A stretch of DNA of 64,000 nucleotides from UBA2357 sp041916775 (GTDB lineage: Bacteria > Pseudomonadota > Gammaproteobacteria > Burkholderiales > Rhodocyclaceae). A program made the position numbers and the translations under genes. A model generated the notes under the pieces. That model was given only the letters and a program-made list of their open reading frames with translations. It searched no databases and was not told the DNA's origin. Positions 46,912-54,726 of the stretch are shown piece after piece (position 1 is the first letter of the stretch; each line of letters begins with the position of its first letter). The stretch covers positions 8,670 through 72,669 of the forward strand of contig JAYRYZ010000027.1 in the NCBI GenBank assembly GCA_041916775.1, in the 5' to 3' direction.

Positions 46912-47283
46912 GGGTGTGGTCTGGCGAGAGAGCGTCCCATAGCCAGACCAATCCTTCCGGCGTAACCGGAAAATGGATCACCGAGGACATGGGAACGCAC
47001 CGGCCGCATCTTGCGGAACAATGCCACCGGGCCCGCGCATGCGGTACAAAGGCAAGGCTCCAGGGCTCGACAGACGCCTCTGGGTTGGTTGAAGCCGAAA
47101 GGCACCAGGCGCCCATCGGGCACCGCTGCCGCCTGGCCCGGACAATCTCCACCGGAGCAACGGCAGCAACTCAACGGAAAGCACCTTGCCGTTACCGCGT
47201 GACGGTACACTTGACGGTACACCACGCAAATCGAAACCGAGAACAGCCACAGAACCCGCTCCAGGCTTGAAAAACTCCACCGA
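46912..47283. other. non-coding right end of the element
   Basis: This stretch holds a hairpin after the tape measure gene (GGTCTGGC 46918-46925 / GCCAGACC 46942-46949, without a T tract) and a TGACGGTA pair at 47200-47219. Short open frames here have no recognisable product or ribosome site. The sequence is likely the arm region of the right attachment site. Confidence 0.6.
47200..47219 (+). repeat. TGACGGTA-N4-TGACGGTA, right copy
   Basis: Two TGACGGTA direct repeats 12 bases apart, identical over 20 bases to 32904-32923 at the left end and in the same orientation. It sits 65 bases inside attR, a distance suitable for an arm-type integrase or AlpA/excisionase binding site. Confidence 0.75.
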
Positions 47284-47306
47284 GTTCGATTCCTGTCGAG
47301 GGACCA
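47284..47306 (+). other. attR: displaced native 3' end of tRNA-Arg
   Basis: GTTCGATTCCTGTCGAGGG followed directly by ACCA, 23 bases, matching 32766-32789 except for one missing G. With only six bases before ACCA, this remnant could not complete a normal 7-bp acceptor stem. Confidence 0.88.
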
Positions 47307-47350
47307 GTTGCCCCCAGAATCACCCGCAACATCAAGGCAGTACAGACGAC

Positions 47351-47384
47351 AAACCCGCGAATTCACTGGAATCGCGGGTTTTTT
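47351..47384 (+). terminator. terminator beyond attR (probable original tRNA-Arg terminator)
   Basis: Stem AAACCCGCGA (47351-47360) / TCGCGGGTTT (47372-47381), loop of 11 bases, T tract. It would have followed the tRNA before integration; on the minus strand it also lies just after the unknown secreted-protein gene. Confidence 0.82.
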
Positions 47385-47401
47385 GTTGTCCGGGGACGTG
47401 C

Positions 47402-47965
47402 CTATCTCGTCTGGCCGACTGCCTCCTGATGACGTCTGAGACCTTCGGCGAACTTGCGCTCCATTTCGGTTCCACTGGAGGCGAGTACGTTCTTGGTGAC
47501 GTCTGTGATCGATACGCTGACACCGACCATTGCACCGCTGTTGGTCTCCTCCCACGAGTAGGCACAGACGGCCTCGCCCGGCAGGGCGAAGAAGACCAAC
47601 CCCGCATCGAGGGGGGCGTTGGGCAGTCGCAGGTACGACGAGTACAAGTCAGCCGCGTCAAAGGGGTCGGTCGCGACGTCATTGACGTAAACGGTGTCCT
47701 GCCAGTCGAAGTTGTAGGCCTCGTAACTACGCGACAGGGAAGTCGCGAGAACGAGCGGATCCACGCCATTGCTGTACTTCTCTGCGAACACGAACAACAC
47801 GCGGTAACCCTGGTAGGTTGGCTGACCGGTCGAGACGATCGAACAGGCAATCTGCGGGGTGTTCCCTGAGTGATAACCGGTCGTGCTGATGTTCAACATG
47901 TCAGCGCTGGCCTGGGAGCAGAGCGCGGAGGCGAGCCCGGCTAGCGCGAGTTGGCGAAAGTGCAT
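47402..47965 (-). CDS. secreted hypothetical protein
   Basis: 187 residues from the ATG preceded by AGGGGA. A signal peptide is clear (MHFRQLALAGLASALCSQASA), so it is exported. The mature part is beta-rich with two Cys (PQIACSIV and EAVCAYSW) that could form a disulfide. Not recognised. It is the first chromosomal gene beyond attR and reads toward the element. An in-frame open region upstream to 48553 overlaps the dctP start and is not supported. Confidence 0.7.
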   Translation of the reverse strand: MHFRQLALAGLASALCSQASADMLNISTTGYHSGNTPQIACSIVSTGQPTYQGYRVLFVFAEKYSNGVDPLVLATSLSRSYEAYNFDWQDTVYVNDVATDPFDAADLYSSYLRLPNAPLDAGLVFFALPGEAVCAYSWEETNSGAMVGVSVSITDVTKNVLASSGTEMERKFAEGLRRHQEAVGQTR

Positions 47966-48397
47966 GATGAATTCCCCTATCGATGAACGTAAGGTGAGTG
48001 CTCCGCGTTTCGGTCGGGGCACCGGAAGCCGTGGCGCCACCCGCAATAGGGTGACGTACTGCCAACCTGCGCCAGCCATTGCGGCGCAATTCTGGTCATG
48101 AGGCTCCTCCTTCATTTGTATCACATACTGCGCGGCCTGCAAGCGAGGAATGCAGCCATGTTGCGCCAGCTCAAGAATCATCACGCAGGTTCGTGAGAGG
48201 CGCTCCACGCACCGTTTTTGAGGCCTTGAGAGACCCCGTTCGAGTGATCTGCGCCGTTTGTGGATATCCACAATGGCGTCATCCAACCCGCTGCACCAGA
48301 ATGAATCACGACATCGCACCAAGCCACGCGATGTGACGTCGGCACTTAGTGCGGATGGCAGATAAATTCTGGCGCTGAATCTGGAGGAGAGAGTCTC
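47966..48397. other. intergenic region upstream of dctP with a 16-bp palindrome
   Basis: The 432 bases separate the divergent secreted-protein gene and dctP. The only clear structure is the perfect palindrome TTGTGGATATCCACAA at 48258-48273. GGAGGAGAG just before the dctP start is a strong ribosome site. No convincing small gene or structured RNA is seen. Confidence 0.6.
48258..48273. promoter_or_regulatory. palindromic candidate operator upstream of dctPQM
   Basis: TTGTGGATATCCACAA is an exact 16-bp dyad, 125 bases before the dctP start. Such dyads are typical of dimeric repressor or activator sites; the regulator is not encoded nearby. Confidence 0.5.
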
Positions 48398-49402
48398 ATG
48401 AAAGTTCGTGCACTTCTGGTAGGTCTGGTAGCAATGGGTCTGTCGGCCGCGTCGGTCGCGGCGGATCCGATCGTCATCAAGTTCAGCCACGTGGTGGCGC
48501 AGGACACACCAAAGGGCAAGGCCGCTGAGAAGTTCAAGCAGCTTGCCGAGCAATACACCAACGGTGCAGTAAAGGTCGAGGTGTACGCCAACAGCACGCT
48601 CTACAAGGACAAGGAAGAGATGGAGGCGCTGCAGCTCGGCGCGGTTCAGATGCTGGCGCCGTCGCTTGCGAAGTTCGGCCCTCTGGGCGTACGCGAGTTC
48701 GAGGTATTCGATCTGCCCTACATCTTCGATGGCTACGACGCCCTGAACAAGGTGACGCAGGGCCCAGTCGGCGCGCAGTTGCTGGCCAAGTTGGAGCCCA
48801 AGGGCATCAAGGGCCTGGCGTTCTGGGACAACGGCTTCAAGTCGTTCTCGGCGAACACTCCGATCAGGATGCCGGAAGACCTGCGGGGCAAGAAGATGCG
48901 CATCCAGTCGTCCAAGGTGCTGGAGGAACAGATGCGCGAGGTGAAGGCGCTGCCACAGGTGATGGCCTTCTCCGAGGTCTACCAGGCACTACAGACCGGC
49001 GTGGTGGACGGCACGGAGAACCCCCACTCCAACCTCTTCACGCAGAAGATGCATGAGGTGCAGAAGCACATGACGCTCACCGACCACGGCTATCTCGGCT
49101 ACGCGGTGATCACCAACAAGAAGTTCTGGGACGGCCTGCCCGCCGAGGTGCGCACCCAGCTCGACAAGGCGATGCAGGAGTCGACCACCTACGCGAACCA
49201 GATCGCGAAGGAGGAGAACGACAAGGCGCTGGAAGGTGTGCGCGCCTCGGGCAAGACCGAGATCCACACTCCGACCGATGCCGAGAAGGCTGCCTTCAAG
49301 AAGGGGCTGGCACCGGTGCATAAGAAGATGGAATCCCGCATCGGGGCCGACCTGATCCAGTCGATCTACAAGGAAACCGGCTTCGACCCCTCGAAGCAGT
49401 AA
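48398..49402 (+). CDS. dctP: TRAP transporter substrate-binding protein DctP
   Basis: 334 residues. Signal peptide cleaved after ~22 (SVAA|DPIVIKFSHVV). The DctP family core is IKFSHVVAQDTPKGKAAEKF, then MRIQSSKVLEEQM with the carboxylate-binding Arg, and QTGVVDGTENPHSNLF. It is the periplasmic binder for C4-dicarboxylates or similar organic acids. dctQ and dctM follow, giving a complete tripartite system. Confidence 0.93.
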   Translation: MKVRALLVGLVAMGLSAASVAADPIVIKFSHVVAQDTPKGKAAEKFKQLAEQYTNGAVKVEVYANSTLYKDKEEMEALQLGAVQMLAPSLAKFGPLGVREFEVFDLPYIFDGYDALNKVTQGPVGAQLLAKLEPKGIKGLAFWDNGFKSFSANTPIRMPEDLRGKKMRIQSSKVLEEQMREVKALPQVMAFSEVYQALQTGVVDGTENPHSNLFTQKMHEVQKHMTLTDHGYLGYAVITNKKFWDGLPAEVRTQLDKAMQESTTYANQIAKEENDKALEGVRASGKTEIHTPTDAEKAAFKKGLAPVHKKMESRIGADLIQSIYKETGFDPSKQ

Positions 49403-49420
49403 GCCCAGGCTTGCCCTTGA

Positions 49421-49455
49421 CGCCCGTCAGACGTGCTCCTGACGGGCGCTTTTTT
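49421..49455 (+). terminator. terminator/attenuator between dctP and dctQ
   Basis: Perfect 10-bp stem CGCCCGTCAG (49421-49430) / CTGACGGGCG (49439-49448), 8-base loop, then CTTTTTTT. It should stop part of the transcripts, giving an excess of the periplasmic binding protein over the membrane subunits. Confidence 0.85.
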
Positions 49456-49471
49456 TCCAGAGAGGCTTCTC

Positions 49472-50185
49472 ATGACAAAGATTCTGGATCGTCTGGAAGA
49501 GATCATCATTGCCAGCCTGATGGCCATCGCGACGATCGTCATCTTCATCTCCGTGGTGCATCGCTACGCCTCCGGCTACGCGATCCCCGGCCTGCAGGAC
49601 TGGCTGCTGGAGATGAACGTCGGCTGGGCGCAGGAATTCTGCATCATCCTGTTCGTATGGATGGCGAAGTTCGGCGCAGCCTATGGTGTGCGCACCGGCA
49701 TTCACGTCGGGGTCGACATCCTCATCAACAAGCTCACCGACAAGCCGCGCGCGCTGCTGATCCAGCTGGGGCTGATCTGCGGTGTGGTGTTCACCGGCCT
49801 CATCGGCATCTTCGGCGCGCTGTTCGTGTGGGAGAACGGCATGGCTTACGAAACACTGAGCCTGTTCGGTCGCGACACCGGCGACTTCTTCGAGGGGCCA
49901 ACCACGCCAGACCTGGAATGGCCGACCTGGATTGTTTACTCGGCGGTACCGTTGGGCTCGTTCCTGATGTGCTTCCGCTTCATGCAGGTGATGGCGCAGT
50001 TTGCCCGCACCGGCGAGTTGCCGACGCACAACCACGGCCATGTCGAAGGCCTGGACGACGAGACCGAGGCGCTCTCCATCGGCGAGGCGATCGTCGCGGC
50101 AGAGGATATCGAACACAGCCACGCGGGCAAGAGCGACGAGGAGTGGGCCAAGACCCATCCCAAGCGCCCTGACGGCAAGCGCTGA
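49472..50185 (+). CDS. dctQ: TRAP transporter small permease DctQ
   Basis: 237 residues from the ATG with AGAGAGG upstream. Four transmembrane helices (~12-33, 50-70, 92-115, 150-172) typical of DctQ, with EFCIILFVWMAKFGAAYGVR in the family-conserved second region. The cytoplasmic C-terminal tail is long and charged (HNHGHVEGLDDETEAL). It forms the membrane complex with DctM. A start at 49433 would place codons in the terminator and is rejected. Confidence 0.9.
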   Translation: MTKILDRLEEIIIASLMAIATIVIFISVVHRYASGYAIPGLQDWLLEMNVGWAQEFCIILFVWMAKFGAAYGVRTGIHVGVDILINKLTDKPRALLIQLGLICGVVFTGLIGIFGALFVWENGMAYETLSLFGRDTGDFFEGPTTPDLEWPTWIVYSAVPLGSFLMCFRFMQVMAQFARTGELPTHNHGHVEGLDDETEALSIGEAIVAAEDIEHSHAGKSDEEWAKTHPKRPDGKR

Positions 50186-50199
50186 GAGGAGCAGACGAA

Positions 50200-51486
50200 A
50201 TGACCAATACCATTGCAATATTCGGCCTGCTCGTCGTCCTGATGGCGATCGGCATGCCCGTCGGCGTGGCGCTCGGCCTGACGGTGCTGAGCTTCATGTT
50301 CATCTTCACCGATGTGCCGCTCGAATCCGTGGCGCTGAAGATGTTCACCGGTATCGAGAAGTTCGAGATCATGGCGATCCCGTTCTTCATCCTCGCCGGC
50401 AACTTCCTCACCCACGGCGGGGTCGCCCGGCGCATGATCAACTTCGCCACCGCGATGGTCGGCCACCTGCGTGGCGGCCTTGGCATGTCGGCAGTGCTGG
50501 CGTGCGCGCTGTTCGCCGCGGTATCGGGCTCGAGCCCGGCGACGGTGGTGGCGATCGGCTCGATCCTGATCCCGGCGATGATCAAGCAGGGCTACCCGAT
50601 CCGCTTCGGTGCGGGCGTCGTGGCCTCGGCGGGTGGCCTGGGCATCCTGATCCCACCGTCGATCGTGATGGTGATGTACTCGGTGACGACCAACTCGTCG
50701 GTCGGTGCATTGTTCATGGCGGGCGTGATCCCCGGTCTCTTGCTCGCGTTCATGCTCGGTCTGTGCACCTGGTGGGTGGCCAAGAAGAACAACTACCCGA
50801 CGCTGCCGCGCGTGAGCTGGGGTGACCGATTCAAGGCTTTCCGCAAGGCGTTCTGGGGCCTGATGCTGATCGTGGTGGTGATGGGCGGGATCTACTCCGG
50901 CATGTTCACCCCCACCGAGGCAGCGGCAATGAGCGCGGTGTACGCCTTCTTCATTGCGGTGTTCGTCTATAAGGACCTCACCTTCAAGCAGATCCCGAAG
51001 GTGTTGCTCGACTCGGCGAACATGAGCGCGATGCTGCTCTTCATCATCGCCAGCGCGGTGCTGTTCTCGTTCATCCTCACCAGCGAGCAGATCCCGCAGC
51101 GCATGGCGGATGCGATCGTCGCGAGCGGCATGGGGCCGATCGGCTTCCTGATCGTGGTGAACATTCTGCTGCTGGTTGCCGGCGCGCTGATGGAGCCATC
51201 GTCGATCATCCTGATCCTCGCCCCGATCCTGTTCCCGGTGGCGGTGGCGCTGGGCATCGACCCGATCCACTTCGGCGTGATGATCGTGGTGAACATGGAG
51301 ATCGGCATGATCACGCCGCCAGTCGGCCTCAACCTGTTCGTCGCGAGCGGCATCACCAATGCCGGCCTCACCGAGATGAGCAAGGCGGTGATGCCTTGGC
51401 TCTATACGATGCTGGCGTTTCTGATGATGATCACCTACATCCCGAGCATCTCGACCTTCCTGCCGAAGGCGCTGGGCATGATGTAA
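50200..51486 (+). CDS. dctM: TRAP transporter large permease DctM
   Basis: 428 residues with 11-12 hydrophobic segments. Family motifs include MAIPFFILAGNFLTHGGVARRM, AVSGSSPATVVAIGSILIPAM, GGLGILIPPSIVMV and GLNLFVASGI. It is the Na+-driven transport subunit. It starts 14 bases after dctQ with GAGAGGAGCAG upstream, and is followed by a strong terminator. Confidence 0.94.
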   Translation: MTNTIAIFGLLVVLMAIGMPVGVALGLTVLSFMFIFTDVPLESVALKMFTGIEKFEIMAIPFFILAGNFLTHGGVARRMINFATAMVGHLRGGLGMSAVLACALFAAVSGSSPATVVAIGSILIPAMIKQGYPIRFGAGVVASAGGLGILIPPSIVMVMYSVTTNSSVGALFMAGVIPGLLLAFMLGLCTWWVAKKNNYPTLPRVSWGDRFKAFRKAFWGLMLIVVVMGGIYSGMFTPTEAAAMSAVYAFFIAVFVYKDLTFKQIPKVLLDSANMSAMLLFIIASAVLFSFILTSEQIPQRMADAIVASGMGPIGFLIVVNILLLVAGALMEPSSIILILAPILFPVAVALGIDPIHFGVMIVVNMEIGMITPPVGLNLFVASGITNAGLTEMSKAVMPWLYTMLAFLMMITYIPSISTFLPKALGMM

Positions 51487-51514
51487 GGACGCCCTCGAGA
51501 GAGCGCCAGACCGC

Positions 51515-51547
51515 AACGCCCGGCCTCAGTGCCGGGCGTTCTTATTT
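51515..51547 (+). terminator. terminator after dctM
   Basis: Perfect 10-bp stem AACGCCCGGC (51515-51524) / GCCGGGCGTT (51531-51540), loop CTCAGT, followed by CTTATTTT. It lies between convergent dctM and the protease gene. Confidence 0.85.
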
Positions 51548-51559
51548 TGAATCGCGCAG

Positions 51560-52372
51560 TTACCGCGCCCTGGCGATCAGCGCAGCAAGATGCTCGACCG
51601 GAATCGCATAGCTGATTCCAGAAGGATCACTCAGGATCTTTTCCTTGGAGGACTTGACGAACACCATGTTGATCACGCCGACGACCGCGCCGGTCGCCGG
51701 GTCGTACACCGGGCTGCCGCTATTGCCTGGATAAGCGGTGGCATCGAGCTGATAGACGCGAAACGGGTCGCTGGCCAGGCGCCGGATCAGCGCCGGGTCG
51801 AGCGCGCGCGAGTTGTCCTGCGGAATGCCGATGGGCGTGATCGACGCGATGATGCCGCGATGCGTGACCGGGAAAAAGCCCAGCGCATTTCCGATCGGAA
51901 AGCCGGTGAACGCAATATCCTGCCCCTCCTGCACTCGGCTGTCCTGACCCGCCAAACGCAGTGGCGGGAGCGGTTCGCCCTCGATCGCGAGCAATGCGAG
52001 ATCTCGTGCCTGCTCCTGCACCAGAAGGCGCGCGGGTCGAACGGCAATGGATGTACCCCCCTCGCCGGTCGGAACCGCAATCGCGAGCGTCTCCATTGCT
52101 CCGGTGTTAAGGCTGACCCCTGCAACATGTGCATTGGTCGCGATCCGCCGACCATCAGCGACGGCAAAACCAGTGCCGAGAAACTGGAACGAAGGGTTGC
52201 GAGTGCGCTGAAAGGTACCAACTGCGACCACGGAGGGCTTGATGGCGCGCACTGTCCTTGGCAATTCCGCGCGAACTGCGTGATGTGGCAGCAGACAGCC
52301 TGCTGCGGTCGCGATACAAGCAGACAACAGCCTACGGCGCCCTGCATCCAGTACATCGATTCGTTCAGTCAT
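51560..52372 (-). CDS. secreted trypsin-like serine protease
   Basis: 270 residues. An N-terminal export signal contains RRR before a hydrophobic stretch (RRRLLSACIATAAGCLL), possibly Tat-type. The S1C-like fold has His in ATNAHVAG, Asp in ARDLALLAIEG and Ser in TAYPGNSGSPVYD, a complete triad. No PDZ domain follows, unlike DegP/DegQ. It starts within the stop region of the transglycosylase gene (8-base overlap), so the two are coupled. Confidence 0.85.
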   Translation of the reverse strand: MTERIDVLDAGRRRLLSACIATAAGCLLPHHAVRAELPRTVRAIKPSVVAVGTFQRTRNPSFQFLGTGFAVADGRRIATNAHVAGVSLNTGAMETLAIAVPTGEGGTSIAVRPARLLVQEQARDLALLAIEGEPLPPLRLAGQDSRVQEGQDIAFTGFPIGNALGFFPVTHRGIIASITPIGIPQDNSRALDPALIRRLASDPFRVYQLDATAYPGNSGSPVYDPATGAVVGVINMVFVKSSKEKILSDPSGISYAIPVEHLAALIARAR

Positions 52373-53309
52373 CCTCGCCGTGCGCCGCCAATCTGATCGC
52401 GCTCAGCATCGGACTCGGCTCGACGAGATTGCTGTCGAACGGATGCTGCCGGTATTGGACGATGTTGAGGATGCGCTCGACATAGGCTTGCGTTTCCTTG
52501 TAGGGAGGGATCCCGCGGTAGCGGTTCACCGCCCCCTCGCCCGCGTTGTACGCGGCAGCAGCAAGAGCGATGTCGCCTTCGAAATACGCAAGCAGCCAGC
52601 GCAGGTAAGCGAGTCCGCCCTTGATGTTCTCACGCGGGTCGAACACGTTGGAGACGTTGAAGCGCACAGCCGTATCCGGAATCAGCTGCATCACCCCCAT
52701 GGCGTTCTTGGGCGACACGGCGGCGGGGTCGAGCGCCGACTCGGTAGTCGCAATCGCAAGCGCGAAGCCGGGACTCACCTGGTACTCCTCGGCGAGGTCC
52801 ATCACCAACTGGGCGATCTCGCGGCGCTCCCGGGATAGTCGTGCGATACGCGAGGCGAGCGCGTCAGGGTCATCGGCAAACGGCCGCGGTGCGAGGCAAT
52901 CCGGCTTGACAGCGACATCACTACCGGTGAAGCGCAGCATGCCACGCGCATGACCATGCCCACGCTCCGCAGCCATGGCGAACAATGCGCTGGCGTGCGC
53001 ATCGTCGCGCGGCAGGCCGCGTCCGTTCGCATACATCCAGCCGAGCGCGTACATCGCCTCCGGATCCCCGATACGTGCCGCCTCGCAATACATGGCTGCC
53101 GCTTGCAGGGGATCCTTCGCAACGCCTTCACCGTGCTCAAGCGCGACCGCCGAGGCAAGCAGCGCACGCGCGCGCTGACCATCGTCGGTCGCAGGCAATG
53201 AAGTGCGCGCCAACTCGGAATTGGCGAGCGACGCTGCAGGTACCAAGGCGAGCAGGGTCAGCAGCGAGACCCGGCGAACGCCGGCCCGCATGCGGGAGGA
53301 CTTATCCAT
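52365..53309 (-). CDS. lytic transglycosylase with Sel1 repeat
   Basis: 314 residues from the ATG preceded by GGAGCGCC. A signal peptide (VRRVSLLTLLALVPAASLA) is followed by Sel1-like repeats (AAMYCEAARIGDPEAMYALGW, then ASALFAMAAERGHGHARGML) and a C-terminal SLT domain: AIATTESALDP with catalytic Glu, AMGVMQLIPDTAVRF, and AAAYNAGEGAVNRYRGIPPY. It cleaves peptidoglycan in the periplasm. Its place beside EPS/PEP-CTERM genes suggests a role in exporting large complexes. Confidence 0.87.
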   Translation of the reverse strand: MDKSSRMRAGVRRVSLLTLLALVPAASLANSELARTSLPATDDGQRARALLASAVALEHGEGVAKDPLQAAAMYCEAARIGDPEAMYALGWMYANGRGLPRDDAHASALFAMAAERGHGHARGMLRFTGSDVAVKPDCLAPRPFADDPDALASRIARLSRERREIAQLVMDLAEEYQVSPGFALAIATTESALDPAAVSPKNAMGVMQLIPDTAVRFNVSNVFDPRENIKGGLAYLRWLLAYFEGDIALAAAAYNAGEGAVNRYRGIPPYKETQAYVERILNIVQYRQHPFDSNLVEPSPMLSAIRLAAHGEDD

Positions 53310-53356
53310 CGTGGCGCTCCTACTGCATCGTGTTCCTTCTTGATAGCAGACGCCGG

Positions 53357-54637
<1,281 letters not shown>

Positions 54638-54726
54638 TTCTTGCAGTCCTTGTCATACATGAATCTTCGCCGCACGCGAGGCGCAGCCCATGATCTGGTG
54701 ATTCTGCCCCACACCTGGGGGCGACG

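Larger units (their letters stand above)
32766..47306. mobile_element. integrated phage-satellite-like element at tRNA-Arg (about 14.5 kb)
   Basis: The element is bounded by a duplicated tRNA-Arg 3' segment (32766-32789 and 47284-47306). Left to right it carries integrase, AlpA-like regulator, C4-like antisense RNA locus, six small coupled genes, Toprim primase-like and DUF3987 proteins, an iteron array with AT-rich tract, TerS, TerL, one unknown gene, major capsid protein, one small unknown gene and a tape measure protein. All genes run on the plus strand. No portal, prohead protease, head-tail adaptor, tail tube, baseplate, fibre, lysis or CI-type repressor gene is seen. Size and content fit a satellite better than a complete prophage; a decayed prophage is the alternative. 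Confidence 0.88.

Noticed and set aside
46918..46949. Rho-independent terminator after the tape measure gene.
   Set aside because: The stem is good but the loop is 16 bases and no T run follows; kept only as a hairpin within the right-end non-coding region.
47402..48553. A single long minus-strand frame of 383 codons upstream of the secreted protein.
   Set aside because: Its first part overlaps the dctP start and ribosome site and lacks any motif; the signal peptide begins exactly at the ATG at 47965 with its own ribosome site.
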